Positions 43,839-53,719 of a DNA stretch of 64,000 nt are shown one piece after another (positions within the stretch are counted from its first letter, which is position 1; every line of letters starts with the position of its first letter). The notes under the pieces are model-generated. The model was not told where the DNA came from. It did not search any database and saw only the letters and a program-made list of their open reading frames with translations. The stretch comes from JAFDZV01 sp035549015 (GTDB taxonomy: Bacteria; Bacteroidota; Ignavibacteria; OLB7). The position numbers were made by a program, and so were the translations under genes. The DNA lies in NCBI GenBank assembly GCA_035549015.1, contig DASZRW010000103.1, positions 62,001 to 126,000 of the forward strand, written 5' to 3'.

Positions 43839-46679
43839 TTATCGAACAAGCTTGAACTCCACGCGCCGGTTGCGAGCGCGGCCATCCTCCGTATCGTTGG
43901 AGGCGATCGGCATGGACTCCCCGTAGCCCTTGGAGCGGAGGCGGCCGGAGTCGATCCCCTTTCCGATCAGATAGTTCACAACGGAGCGTGCACGATTCTC
44001 CGAGAGCATCTGATTGTCGCGATCGCTTCCCACCGCATCGGTATGCGCGCCGATCTCCACATTGATCGTGGGATACTCGTTCAACAGCGCAGCGAGGCGA
44101 TTCAACTCCAGGTAGCTCTGCGACTTCAGGTCGGACTTCGCGAAGTCGAAGAAGATGTTCCTGATCTTGAACGTGGCGCCGTTTTCGATCGCCACCTCGA
44201 TCGATGTCACGCCGAGATCCTGCGAGAGATGCTCGCCGCGCTGCGTTGTTCTGGCGTCCACATCGGCAGGTGTTGGAATGTAGTTGGGATTGATCGCCGT
44301 CACACGATAGCTGCGTCCCTCCGGCAGCTCCGTCTCGTAGCGCCCGTCGTCGCCGCTGCGAATCGTCGCCACGTGCTCGCCGGTCTCGGCATCCTCCACA
44401 CGGACCTCCGCATTCACCGGACTCCCCTTCTCATCGGTCACCCGCCCGGCAAGCACCGTGGGGGGGAGCTTCAGCGTAAAGTCGCGAACAACCGTATCCC
44501 CCTTGCGCACTCCGCTGAGATCGATGGAGTCCTTCAACGGGATATACCTTCCGCCGCTGAGGCTTGCATCGTACTTGCGCCCTTCGGTGATCTCGGTCTG
44601 ATACTCACCGGTGGTTGCGTTCGGCGTTACGGTCATCTGCGATCCGTCCGCCGCGGCATGGAGCTGAATCGGAATCGCGGCCGCGCGCCCCAGTTCATCG
44701 CGCACGCGCCCGCGAAGCACGGTCACCTCCTCCTGCTTCATCCGGGACTCGTACCTGATCTCGTACGCCGTCGTCACGTCCGTGCCGATATCATCCAGGA
44801 TCGAATTGAACGGCGAGGTGATGTTGTACTCGCGCCCCAGCGAGAGGCGTGTCATCACGGCGCCGTTGTTGGCGCACGGATTGCCGATCGTGTAGAGCCG
44901 CGCTCCGGTATTCCAGAGCATGTCCACCATGTCCGGCTCCGTGAGCTGCGCATTGTCCTGAATCTGCCAGTCGTCCGTGATCAGCACGAACAGCCGTTGC
45001 GCACCGGGACGGAAGTTCATCTCCGTGGCGGCCTTGATCGCGAGGGTCGTGATCTCGTCCGTGCCGATGGCATCCGCCTTCGCCGCAAACTTCTTGAAGG
45101 TGGCCACATCGCTGGTGGGATGCAGCGTGTCGTAGATCATCGCACCATACAACACGCCACCGATGCGGTAGTCCGCGCCGCGCGCATCGAGCGTGTTCGC
45201 GAAGCTCTCCACGTTGGCACGCACGTCGCGTATCTCGTCGTGCATGCTGCCGGAGCAGTCCACGATCATCACGATATCAACCGGCACGTTGAAGCTGGAA
45301 TCCACCGGGCGCACGGACTTGATGGCAAGCTTGCTGTCGCGGAAGGCGAAGTCGTTGATCCCCAGGCCGTGAACGTTGGCGCCGTTCGCATCGGTAACCT
45401 GAACGATCACGGACACCTCCGGGAACCTGGACTGGTCCACACTCTGCACGCCGATGGAGTATCCCTGGCGGGAGACAAGCTGGAGCGAATCGCCCCGCAT
45501 CAGCTCGCGGCTTCGAACGTTCTGCGTGTAGTACCTGCTCCGGATCGCCTTGTAGAGATCCTTCGAATCGGGAGCCATCACGCTCAAACGCTCCGTGAGC
45601 GGAGCATAGGTTTTCCATGCATGCGTGAGCGTGGTCACCAGTCCCTGCGGGGTATCCAGCGCGGCGCTCGGATGATCGCACGGGCGAACAATCGCGTCCT
45701 GCGACGCGGAGGCATCGTTGGTGGCGTACTTGTAGAACAGTCCCGCCGGCGTGTATGCACGATCGGGCGCCCATCCGCGCGGATTGCGAAAGGCGATGAT
45801 GGGGCTGGAGTCATCATCGGCAGCAACCGGCGGAGCGGTGCGGCTGCCGTAGCGAAGGATCGTGGCGCCGCCGCGGGTGCCGGCACCGTTGCCGGTTTCC
45901 ACGAACGTCCCCGCGCCGAGAATCGGGGAGTCGGAGCCGGTGGCAATGCCGGCCTCGAGCCCGAGGCGCCAGACCTTGTGCCCGAAATCGTACTGCCCGC
46001 TCAGGCTCACCTGGTTGTCCGCCAGCCCCAGACTGATCCCGAGCGCGGGACGAAAAGCGGATGTGCCGTCCACGGTATCCAGCGGATCGTAGTTCATGCT
46101 GCCGATCGCCGTGAGCCAGTCGGTGATGCCGTAGGCTCCAAGCAGACGCATTCGCGTGCCGGTGCCGTTGTTGTTCGTGATGTTCTCGATCACTGCGGAC
46201 GCAAGCGAAGCGGTGCTCGGGCGCATGGTGGCGGAGATGTTGTATTCACCGCTGCCGAAGAAGCCGCCGCCATCGCGCCACTTCACGCTGGCTCCAAGCC
46301 AGAAGTGATCCTCGCTCCAGGGAAAGCCGAAGCCTGCATAGTAGTAGATGGGAACGGCATTGACCGCCGTGAGGGCGCTGTCCACGAGCCAGGGGAAGGT
46401 GATGCCGAGCCCGATGGGCCCGAGCTTCGCGAAGCCGGCGGTCGGATTGTTCTTATAGACGAAGCTGCCGGTGAACGGAAGGCCCAGCAGGAAATCGTTG
46501 GCTCCGGGCCGCACACCGAGAAGCGATGGATTCCATCCGGTGGATGAGGCGTCGTTCGCGAGCGCAATGTGCCGGTTCGTCAGGCTGTACGGCGAAAAGA
46601 GCGGCTGGGCGTTGAGCGCGGCGGTGCCAAGTAGTACGAGCATGATTCCGAGCAACGGAATCGAACGAAGCGGCAGCAT
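43839..46679 (-). CDS. Outer-membrane fusion protein: N-terminal barrel-like region, VWA domain, Cna-B-like repeats, OmpA domain
   Basis: 946 aa from the ATG at 46679 (signal peptide ending ALNAQ). Residues ~25-300 are beta-rich (GLPFTGSFVYKN, LGITFPWL, ALGISLGLADNQVSLSGQYDFG). A von Willebrand A domain follows at about 480-650 with an intact MIDAS start (VDIVMIVDCSGSM). Two carboxypeptidase-regulatory/Cna-B-like segments follow (LRGRVRDELGRAAAIPIQL; LAGRVTDEKGSPVNAEVRVEDAETG). The C-terminal OmpA domain (IFFDFAKSDLKSQSYLELNRLA...GHTDAVGSDRDNQMLSENRARSV) should bind peptidoglycan. It likely anchors or organises surface structures. Confidence 0.85.
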   Translation of the reverse strand: MLPLRSIPLLGIMLVLLGTAALNAQPLFSPYSLTNRHIALANDASSTGWNPSLLGVRPGANDFLLGLPFTGSFVYKNNPTAGFAKLGPIGLGITFPWLVDSALTAVNAVPIYYYAGFGFPWSEDHFWLGASVKWRDGGGFFGSGEYNISATMRPSTASLASAVIENITNNNGTGTRMRLLGAYGITDWLTAIGSMNYDPLDTVDGTSAFRPALGISLGLADNQVSLSGQYDFGHKVWRLGLEAGIATGSDSPILGAGTFVETGNGAGTRGGATILRYGSRTAPPVAADDDSSPIIAFRNPRGWAPDRAYTPAGLFYKYATNDASASQDAIVRPCDHPSAALDTPQGLVTTLTHAWKTYAPLTERLSVMAPDSKDLYKAIRSRYYTQNVRSRELMRGDSLQLVSRQGYSIGVQSVDQSRFPEVSVIVQVTDANGANVHGLGINDFAFRDSKLAIKSVRPVDSSFNVPVDIVMIVDCSGSMHDEIRDVRANVESFANTLDARGADYRIGGVLYGAMIYDTLHPTSDVATFKKFAAKADAIGTDEITTLAIKAATEMNFRPGAQRLFVLITDDWQIQDNAQLTEPDMVDMLWNTGARLYTIGNPCANNGAVMTRLSLGREYNITSPFNSILDDIGTDVTTAYEIRYESRMKQEEVTVLRGRVRDELGRAAAIPIQLHAAADGSQMTVTPNATTGEYQTEITEGRKYDASLSGGRYIPLKDSIDLSGVRKGDTVVRDFTLKLPPTVLAGRVTDEKGSPVNAEVRVEDAETGEHVATIRSGDDGRYETELPEGRSYRVTAINPNYIPTPADVDARTTQRGEHLSQDLGVTSIEVAIENGATFKIRNIFFDFAKSDLKSQSYLELNRLAALLNEYPTINVEIGAHTDAVGSDRDNQMLSENRARSVVNYLIGKGIDSGRLRSKGYGESMPIASNDTEDGRARNRRVEFKLVR

Positions 46680-46905
46680 AGGCGTATCTGCTTGATGTTC
46701 CCTGGAGCTTCCAACCGTGAGCGGTGCCGGGCATGCAGCATCGGGCGCCGCGACACCCGCGGGCAACGATGCGCCTCCGGAATCCGAACGGGACCGTTGA
46801 TGCCATCAGCACCCGAAGGCACGCTCACTACCACCGGCAGGCTCCGCGGCCGCGATGCAGGAGATCGCGTCGCCTGGGGAGACACCGGATGAACCGGGCC
46901 GCGCG

Positions 46906-47406
46906 CTACTGGCGGGCCACCGTCACCGAAAACGTTCCACCGGTAACGGAGATCTTCTTCGTCGTGTCGCTCCGCTCCGTGAGCTGCGCATGGAATGTGC
47001 CGTCAACGATGGATCCGTTGCTGTTGGTCACCGTCACGGAGCAGTCGGAGCCGATCGCACAGTCGTAGGTGAGCGGCGTGGAGCCGGACGACTCGATGTA
47101 GACGATCGAGATGTCGCCGCCGGTCAGCGTATGCGGGAACGTTCCCTGATCGATATCGTAATCCAGGCGCATCGTCAGCGTTGTCTTGCCGCTGGTGCCG
47201 CCGAAGCGTGTCTCTTTCGACGCAATCGTATAGGTGTTGTAACCGGCGACGTCCGTCAGGTCGAACGATATCACGGTGCCGTTCAACGTTGCCTCCAGGA
47301 CGGTACCGGAACCGATGCCGGTTCCCAGAGTGGAATCGGCACAGGAACCCAGCAGTGTCGCCAGAGCGAGAGGGGGAAGGAGCAGCACGCTGCGAAGTAT
47401 GCGCAT
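46906..47406 (-). CDS. Lipoprotein, beta-rich, unknown function
   Basis: 166 aa from the ATG at 47406. Lipoprotein signal MRILRSVLLLPPLALATLLGSCAD with the cysteine at 22. The mature part is a beta-sandwich-like domain (TVLEATLNGTVISFDLTDVAGYNTYTIASKETRFG, KTTLTMRLDYDIDQGTF, DGTFHAQLTERSDTTKKISVTGGTFSVTVA). The pattern 'DGTFHAQL...VTGGTFSV' is common in surface lipoproteins of this phylum group. It lies upstream, in reading direction, of the VWA-OmpA gene. Confidence 0.75.
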   Translation of the reverse strand: MRILRSVLLLPPLALATLLGSCADSTLGTGIGSGTVLEATLNGTVISFDLTDVAGYNTYTIASKETRFGGTSGKTTLTMRLDYDIDQGTFPHTLTGGDISIVYIESSGSTPLTYDCAIGSDCSVTVTNSNGSIVDGTFHAQLTERSDTTKKISVTGGTFSVTVARQ

Positions 47407-47617
47407 GGGCAAGGACACATGATTCGAGAACTCGAGCCACCGTCGCGCACGTTGCGCGAGGCAGGGTCCGACGTTGGCTGGAACTGTTGTTCCACAAACA
47501 TACAAACAGGAATCGGGACACCCGGCCATCTCCTGCTGTTGTCTCTGGACAATGGCAGGCCGGATGCAGCGGAGGAGACGGAGCGGCAGTGCTGAACGGG
47601 TGCGTGCGGAGGGCGTG

Positions 47618-48364
47618 CTACCGGACTTCCTCCCACTGATGCGACATGGAACGCCGCAGGAAGATAACGGCAAGGGCGTTGATGGTCCACGAGAACAGGA
47701 CCCGGACATAGCCGTAGCGGCGAAAGCGCCGCGGGGATTCGTATACGTAGAAGGCCTCGCTGTGCCCGATGCGACCGCGCCGGGCGAGACGCGAGTAGAG
47801 TTCGAAATCCTCGCCGGCCACCATGGCGTTGTTGTAGCCGCCGACGGCAACGAAGGCATCGCGCCAGATCACCTGGCATTCCCCCCGCCCCATGCCAACG
47901 CGGAGCAGGTTCAGGAAGCGCACGTAGTTGTTGAAGAAGCCATGGAAGATGCGATCACTCAGCCGCCGTTCCTGCGGCGTCACTTCCACCGGGCAGGCAT
48001 AGGCGACGGTGCGCATGTCCATCGCACCCTGGGTTGCAATCTCCAGCAGCGTCCGGGCAAAGGCCTTCACGTCGCGCGGAACGGTGTCCGCATTGATGAA
48101 CACGAGCAGGTCGCCAGTGGCATACTCGGCGCCGCGGTTGCGCCCTTCGGCAATGGTCTGCCGCCGCTGCTCGGTGTGAACAACCACCACATCGGCAAAA
48201 CGTTCCGCGATCTCCACCGTGCGATCGTGGCTGCCGCCGTCGCTCACGATAACCTCCGCGTTGCAGCGCGCGAGTATCTCCGGCGGGAACGCACGCAGCG
48301 TGGTCTCGATCAGCTTCTCTTCGTTCAGCGCCGGAACAATGATGCTGATGGTGGGATGAAGCAC
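47618..48364 (-). CDS. Glycosyltransferase family 2
   Basis: 248 aa if translation begins at the GTG at 48364, where AGAGG lies 5 nt upstream and family similarity begins (TISIIVPALNEEKLIETTLRAFP). The open frame runs back to 48535 but would overlap the preceding gene. GT2 landmarks: EVIVSDGGSHDRTVEIAERF, NRGAEYATGDLLVFINADT (DxD-like), WRDAFVAVGGYNNAMVAGEDFELYSRL. A C-terminal hydrophobic segment (VLFSWTINALAVIFL) may tether it to the membrane. Likely acts in envelope glycan or glycolipid synthesis. Confidence 0.85.
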   Translation of the reverse strand: MLHPTISIIVPALNEEKLIETTLRAFPPEILARCNAEVIVSDGGSHDRTVEIAERFADVVVVHTEQRRQTIAEGRNRGAEYATGDLLVFINADTVPRDVKAFARTLLEIATQGAMDMRTVAYACPVEVTPQERRLSDRIFHGFFNNYVRFLNLLRVGMGRGECQVIWRDAFVAVGGYNNAMVAGEDFELYSRLARRGRIGHSEAFYVYESPRRFRRYGYVRVLFSWTINALAVIFLRRSMSHQWEEVR

Positions 48365-48465
48365 TCGCCTCTGACGCGTAAACACCCGGCCATGCGCATC
48401 CGCAGCGACAAGGCCTTCCGTGCCGGAGTGTTTCGGTATGACGACGGTCGATGCTGAGGGTTGGC

Positions 48466-49635
48466 TCACAGATGGAACGGATAGAGAAGTTCGAACTTCA
48501 CCTTGGGCCACAACTGCAGCGCCGGTGCCGGCCAATGGAACGCATTCAGCCCCTGCTTCAGCCAGTTGCCGAATGAGCCGAGATCCGGGAGAAGCTCGAC
48601 AAGATTGTAGTCAAGCGAGAGATGCAACACACGATAGGGCGTATAGCCGCGAAGCTCCACATCGCGCGCGCCCGCGCCGATCGCCAGTTGCAGCCACTTC
48701 GGCCAGAACGGTTGAAGGTTCTCCGGAAGAAGGTTGTGCAGCTTCACCGAGAGCCACATGTCCTGACGGTCGTAGTCATCAACGATCAGACGGCTGCGAA
48801 TCTGCGCCGCCTCCCGAGCCGAGTCACGCCCGGTTGGCCCCACGGACCACTTCGGGTCGAAGTTCTGCAGGAAGGGAATTTTTCGCTGGGCGTAAAAATA
48901 TCCCGCTCCGGCCATATTCCCCAGTTCATCGGTCCAGTCGAACCCATAATTGCTGTGGAAGCCATCCTGCACTTCAATGAAGGTCTGGAAGAACAATCCA
49001 CCGATCGGCCCCCAGAGCGCGGCGTCGTCGCGCGAAAGGCCGCAGGAGATGAACGCCTCGTGGCTGCAATAGGACGCCATCCATCCTCCGAACGCATGCC
49101 CGATCTTATCGAACTCCTTGGCATAGGTCCAGTCCACCTGGAAGTGAAACGGTCCCTTGGTGCTGTCCGGATACCACGCCTGCTGATACCAGGTGATCGT
49201 GGTGGCAAGCGCAAGAAGCGCGCCGCCGAAGGCGAGGGCCGGAGCCGTAAGGATATGCGTCTCGCGATAGGGAGGCTTGCCGGACAGGGTGTAGCGCAGA
49301 TGACCGGCCTCGGTGTACTCCTCCGGCGCAAGCCGTGGGGGATCATCGAGTGCGCTGGAATCCGTAAGCGGGCTGGAAAGAACCGGTGCCGGCGTCTTCG
49401 CGGTGGTATCGATTCGCCGCGCTTCGCCCGTGACGACCGTTCCGGAGAGATGCGCGGACGTATCCGCGGCACGAGCAACGGAAGAGTCCTGCGGGCTGCC
49501 GTCCGCTGCGCCGTTCATCGCCACCTGCGCCGCTGCCGGCAATGCAACCACCGCACCAATGAGAATGATGAGACATACAAGGCGTTGCAAGGTCATGGGC
49601 AGAGGAAGGAAGAATGCATGCGTCGATCTCGTCAT
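48466..49635 (-). CDS. DUF2279/YfiM-like exported protein (copy 1)
   Basis: 389 aa with the start at 49635, whose ATG overlaps the stop of the upstream GH57 gene (ATGA); the ATG at 49596 is an alternative with a cleaner signal peptide (MTLQRLVCLIILIGAVVALPAAAQ). Conserved core: DKIGHAFGGWMASYCSHEAF, LWGPIGGLFFQTFIEVQDGFHSNYGFDWTDELGNMAGAGYF, FDPKWSVGPTGRD. The C-terminus has strand-like repeats ending in an aromatic (VKFELLYPFHL), suggesting the outer membrane. Function unknown. A close paralogue lies at 60462-61604. Confidence 0.8.
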   Translation of the reverse strand: MTRSTHAFFLPLPMTLQRLVCLIILIGAVVALPAAAQVAMNGAADGSPQDSSVARAADTSAHLSGTVVTGEARRIDTTAKTPAPVLSSPLTDSSALDDPPRLAPEEYTEAGHLRYTLSGKPPYRETHILTAPALAFGGALLALATTITWYQQAWYPDSTKGPFHFQVDWTYAKEFDKIGHAFGGWMASYCSHEAFISCGLSRDDAALWGPIGGLFFQTFIEVQDGFHSNYGFDWTDELGNMAGAGYFYAQRKIPFLQNFDPKWSVGPTGRDSAREAAQIRSRLIVDDYDRQDMWLSVKLHNLLPENLQPFWPKWLQLAIGAGARDVELRGYTPYRVLHLSLDYNLVELLPDLGSFGNWLKQGLNAFHWPAPALQLWPKVKFELLYPFHL

Positions 49636-51767
49636 GTGCTCATTACCCGCTGGTTCATTGCCATCCGCCACGCACTTGCCTCTCCCAGATCCCACACAGC
49701 GAGCAGAACAGAGCCCTGATAATTCCGTTCGAAGCCCTCTTCAGAAAGCGATACCGTTTCGATCGGCGCACGCACAATCGTAGCGGAACTGCCAAGCTCA
49801 ACGCTAATCTTGGCCTCGAGCCATTCGTCGACAAGGGCAAAAGCATCCCCTTCAACGATTCCGGAACTGTTCAACAGGGCGGCAGCCCCCTCGGGGCGCT
49901 CGCCCGAAAACTCATAATAGCGATCCGGCTCGGTTCCGGCAGACATGGCATACGCCATCTCGATGCCGAAGCGGGCACCGATGGGACGGCCGTCCAGCGC
50001 CTCCACATTGTATTCCACCTCCATGTCGGCGGAGCCGTCATCGAGCACGATCCGCTTCTGCACCGCCATCGGACGGTTGCGAACGGTTCCCTCGCGCCGC
50101 AGCGTGATGTGCGTGCGCGTCCCCTCGCGATGCACCGTTGCGGCATATTCGGAGTTGAAGAAGTCGCCGATCTCGGCGAGCGTGCCGTTGCGAAGATCTT
50201 TCGAGACAGGTTCGTTCGCGAGGAAGTGGTCCAGCAGAAGTGCATGCTGGTAGCGATCGTACCGCAGCGCGCGTTCAAGACCGGATTCTTTGACACGAAC
50301 GATATCGTGAATGCTCCGCGCCTCCTCCTGTCCGGCCGTGGCGGCGGCGGTTGCGGCCGCCCCCCTGGAGAGCCGGACGTGGTATCCCTCGCGTCTGCGG
50401 TTCAGAAGATCGATGAAGTTATGGCAGAGGGGTTTGTAATCAAATTCGAAAATGGAGCCTCCCAGGGCCGGCGCCAGGTAGACGGAGACCTGTCTGTTCT
50501 CGTAGATGATCTCCTCGTTGCCATCCAGGTTGTAATCCTCCACGGCAACCGTCGCCTCCTCCCTCTCCTCCACTGCGTCCAGTGCGCGCTCCGCAGCAAT
50601 CATGGAGCGGTACATCGCCATGCGAATGTTCGCCAGGTAGATGCCGCCGAACACACCGTGCCAGTACGGACAGTTGCACTGCGATGCAAGAAGATCGGTA
50701 TATGCGCGCTCGATCTCCGTCTCGCGTTCGGGATGCTCCTCGCGCAGGCGGGCAAGGCGGTCCGAAACGCGCAGCATCTTCTTCTGCATCGTGTTGATCT
50801 CCGGGTACTTCACCTGGAAGTTCCGCCAGAAACCTCCGCCGGCGAAGCGGCCGTATCGTTCCTGCAGATGTTGCTTCTCCAGCATCTGCTCGAAGGCCTC
50901 GTACTCCAGAAATCCCTCAGCCGTCGGGAGCGCCCAGTGAAGCATCTCCGCATAGGAGGCGGTAGGAAGGTAGATGCGCCCGGCCGGTCTGGTAGTGGCC
51001 ACCACCTCCCCTGGAGGAACGGTTCGCACCCACGAGGCATTCTCCACAAGCAGCTCGCAGAAGTGCTCCAGCCATCCGTGCTCGTACACGGTGCGGTAGG
51101 TGTCCGGCCAGACGCCGAACTTCTCGCCGTCGTCCGCGAACACCACCAGGCGATCCTCTCCGGGACGGTCCAGCGATTGAAGGTACTCGAGCGTTGCCTC
51201 CGGCGCCTCGAACGGCATCGTGTAGCGCAAGCGCTTGTCGATCGGCAGTACGGCCAGTGGCCGCCCCTGATCCTCCGTGAGGAAGTACCCGGTGAGGTCA
51301 CTCTCGCGAAGGCCGGCGAGCTTGAAGTGGGTGTCGTCGAGAATCGTATAACGCATGCCTGCGCCGTGCAGCGTCGAGGGGAGCGAGGGCTCCCACACGC
51401 GCTCGGCAAGCCACATGCCCGATGGGGCAACGCCGAAGCGTTGTTCGATCCGGTGACTCAGGCGTGTGATCTGTGCGATGCGATCGCGCTCCGGCAGCAT
51501 CGAGAGAATCGGCTCGTAGTATCCGCCGCCGAGCAGTTCGATGCGGCCGCTCGTCACGTCCGGCACGATCCCCTGGATCAGGTCCGGGTGATGCTCCGCA
51601 AACCAGTCCAGAAGAATGCCGGTGTAGTGCTGCGCGAATCGGATGGAGGGATAGGAGGAGAGGACCCGCATCAACGGGAGATACGCGCGTTGATATGCGT
51701 CCTCGATCACCCAGCCGAAGTTCCCCACCGGCTGGTGATTGTGAAAGGCGAGCGCCAGCGTAATCAT
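49632..51767 (-). CDS. GH57 family 4-alpha-glucanotransferase / alpha-amylase
   Basis: 711 aa from the ATG at 51767. GH57 signatures: FHNHQPVGNFGWVIEDAYQRAY, ELLGGGYYEP, the nucleophile Glu122 in WLAERVWEP, Asp213 in FADDGEKFGVWP (these match Glu123 and Asp214 of the Thermococcus litoralis enzyme), then the helical and C-terminal beta-sandwich domains (about 330-711). It acts on alpha-1,4-glucans such as glycogen or maltodextrins in the cytoplasm; no signal peptide. Whether it transfers or hydrolyses cannot be told from sequence. Confidence 0.9.
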   Translation of the reverse strand: MITLALAFHNHQPVGNFGWVIEDAYQRAYLPLMRVLSSYPSIRFAQHYTGILLDWFAEHHPDLIQGIVPDVTSGRIELLGGGYYEPILSMLPERDRIAQITRLSHRIEQRFGVAPSGMWLAERVWEPSLPSTLHGAGMRYTILDDTHFKLAGLRESDLTGYFLTEDQGRPLAVLPIDKRLRYTMPFEAPEATLEYLQSLDRPGEDRLVVFADDGEKFGVWPDTYRTVYEHGWLEHFCELLVENASWVRTVPPGEVVATTRPAGRIYLPTASYAEMLHWALPTAEGFLEYEAFEQMLEKQHLQERYGRFAGGGFWRNFQVKYPEINTMQKKMLRVSDRLARLREEHPERETEIERAYTDLLASQCNCPYWHGVFGGIYLANIRMAMYRSMIAAERALDAVEEREEATVAVEDYNLDGNEEIIYENRQVSVYLAPALGGSIFEFDYKPLCHNFIDLLNRRREGYHVRLSRGAAATAAATAGQEEARSIHDIVRVKESGLERALRYDRYQHALLLDHFLANEPVSKDLRNGTLAEIGDFFNSEYAATVHREGTRTHITLRREGTVRNRPMAVQKRIVLDDGSADMEVEYNVEALDGRPIGARFGIEMAYAMSAGTEPDRYYEFSGERPEGAAALLNSSGIVEGDAFALVDEWLEAKISVELGSSATIVRAPIETVSLSEEGFERNYQGSVLLAVWDLGEASAWRMAMNQRVMST

Positions 51768-52355
51768 GAGGTGCCTGTTGGACTGCTTCGATGCCGCGGA
51801 TCGTTTGGCTGCAACCGGAGGCGGAGCATTCTCCGCACGCTGCAGCCCGCGGACGTGTTGGCCAACGCGGCAGATGACGTTGCTCAACAGCTTCAGAGGA
51901 ATGGCAAGATAGCGGAGCCGGAACGATAGTCGCGCCGGCCGCGTGTGACGAGTTGCGAAGCCGTGGGGGGACGTAGAGTTCCGAACATTCGGCGCTGCAT
52001 GGCCTGTAGCCTCTGAAGCACAACCGGGTTTTGACAGGAGCTGTTAACACTCTTTTGCCGATTGGCCCCCGGCTTTTGCCGTACTTGCCGGCCGGATGCC
52101 GGGATCTTTACAGACCGACACCCATCCCCGGACAATGCCGCGCCCGGCGGTGCGTCACCAAGTTCTCTGCTGCCGGATTCCCTCCGCGCCGCGCCCGCGG
52201 CTCCCCGAGATTGTCCGGCCTCGTGTGGTTCCCGCACGGAAGTGTTCTCCGGACAGCGTGGTTCTCCGGACAGGCAACGGCGCTCCCTGCGCCTGCGGCA
52301 TTGCAACACCGAACGCCGGGAACGCCTACTGAACATCAAACCGGAATCCCGCTCC
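51768..52355. other. Divergent intergenic region
   Basis: 588 bases between the divergent GH57 and AhpD-like genes. Both promoters should be here. The sequence CTTTTGCCG occurs twice, near 52051 and 52074, which could be paired sites. No gene, tRNA or strong hairpin was recognised. Confidence 0.45.
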
Positions 52356-52967
52356 ATGCCCGCAAGCTCTCTTCTGAACGCAACGCGCGACGAGGCCCGT
52401 GTCAACGAACTGCTGGCCCGCGTGGCCGAGAAGCTCGGCCATATCCCCCAGGCCTATCACACGCTTGCAACCAGCCAGAGTTATCTCAACGATACGCTTT
52501 ACAATCTGAAGAAGACGATCGCCGATGGAGAGCTCGATCTCCACACGAAGCATCTGATCGCCGTTGCGACGGCCTCCATTGCCGGCAGTGCAAGCCTTGT
52601 CGAGACGCGCATTCTGGAGGCGCGGAAGGACGGCATCGGCGACGACGCGATCGGCGAGGCGATCACGGTTGCGGCATCCACGACGCAGTACAACACGTTC
52701 TACAAATTCCAGTCGCTCGCCGGGAGCGGCTTCGAGGAATTCAAGCCGGGCTACAAGCTGAGCGTGTACCTGCGGCCGAACGTTCTTACGCTCAGGCAGG
52801 TGGAGTTGATTGCGGCGATGATCTCCGTGATCAACAACTGCACCTCGTGCGTCAAGGGGCATGTGGCGAAGTGCCGGGAGCTTGGCATTACGCTGCAGCA
52901 GATCGAGGAAGGATTGCGTGTGGCGGCGTTGATTGCAGGTGTGGGCGCGTTCACCCGCATCGACTGA
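52356..52967 (+). CDS. AhpD-like / carboxymuconolactone-decarboxylase-fold peroxidase
   Basis: 203 aa from the ATG at 52356; similarity does not extend into the longer open frame upstream. An all-helical protein with two halves of the AhpD fold; the second carries the redox motif NCTSCVKGH (CxxC followed by His) of alkylhydroperoxidases. The first half has TKHLIAVATASIAGSASLVETRI, in which the cysteines are absent, so it is structural. It probably reduces peroxides or recycles the peroxiredoxin encoded 180 bases downstream. Confidence 0.85.
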   Translation: MPASSLLNATRDEARVNELLARVAEKLGHIPQAYHTLATSQSYLNDTLYNLKKTIADGELDLHTKHLIAVATASIAGSASLVETRILEARKDGIGDDAIGEAITVAASTTQYNTFYKFQSLAGSGFEEFKPGYKLSVYLRPNVLTLRQVELIAAMISVINNCTSCVKGHVAKCRELGITLQQIEEGLRVAALIAGVGAFTRID

Positions 52968-53146
52968 GCCCGCATCGCTGCGTCCACAACAGAAAGTAAC
53001 ACTGCGGCAGATTGTCTCGGCGATCCTCTTCGCCTAGCTTCGCACCGCGCAGGATGGCCTGCGGTAGAGCAGTCCGGCTGCATGCTCATCCGCTCCTGAC
53101 AGATCGATTCATAGTTCCCAATGCAATACAGCAAGGAGATACGCAT

Positions 53147-53719
53147 ATGGCAGTAATGGTTGGCACTCCGGCGCCGGAGTTCAAGGGCCCGGCGGTGGTC
53201 GGCGGCCCGGCGGCGACGCTGAATCCGGACAACGCATTCAAGGAGATCCGTCTCTCCGATTTCCGTGGCAAGTGGGTGGTGTTCTTCTTCTACCCGCTGG
53301 ACTTCACCTTTGTCTGCCCGACGGAGATCGCCGAGTTTGGAAATGCCTACGAGGACTTCCGCGATCTGGACGCCGAGGTGATCGGTGTATCCACGGACTC
53401 CAAGCATTCGCACCTCGCATGGCGCCATCACGAGGATAAGCTGAAGAACCTTCCGTTCATGCTCCTCGCGGACAACACGAAGCAGATCGCCCGCGACTAC
53501 AACGTACTGAAGGAGGAGACCGGCTACGCTCTGCGCGGCACCTTCATCATCGATCCGGACGGCGTCCTTCAGTACATGGTGGTGCACAACGAGGATGTAG
53601 GCCGTTCGATCCCCGAGACCAAGCGCGTGCTTGAGGCGTTGCAGACCGGCGAGCTGTGCCCGTGCAACTGGAACAAAGGGCAGGCAACGCTTTCGAACGC
53701 CGAGCCGGTTGAAGCCTGA
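53147..53719 (+). CDS. Peroxiredoxin (AhpC/Prx1 type, 2-Cys)
   Basis: 190 aa; AAGGAG lies 8 nt before the ATG at 53147. Peroxidatic Cys in DFTFVCPTEIAEF, then VIGVSTDSKHSHLAW, ALRGTFIIDPDGVLQYMVVHNEDVGRSI, and the resolving Cys in GELCPCNW. It reduces hydrogen peroxide and organic peroxides in the cytoplasm. The pairing with an AhpD-like protein suggests a peroxide-defence unit with AhpD-type reduction instead of AhpF. Confidence 0.93.
   Translation: MAVMVGTPAPEFKGPAVVGGPAATLNPDNAFKEIRLSDFRGKWVVFFFYPLDFTFVCPTEIAEFGNAYEDFRDLDAEVIGVSTDSKHSHLAWRHHEDKLKNLPFMLLADNTKQIARDYNVLKEETGYALRGTFIIDPDGVLQYMVVHNEDVGRSIPETKRVLEALQTGELCPCNWNKGQATLSNAEPVEA

Noticed and set aside
43806..46547. 913-residue plus-strand open frame
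   Set aside because: Antisense shadow of the VWA-OmpA gene, whose domains are clear.
49614..51929. 771-residue plus-strand open frame
   Set aside because: Antisense to the GH57 enzyme with intact catalytic motifs.
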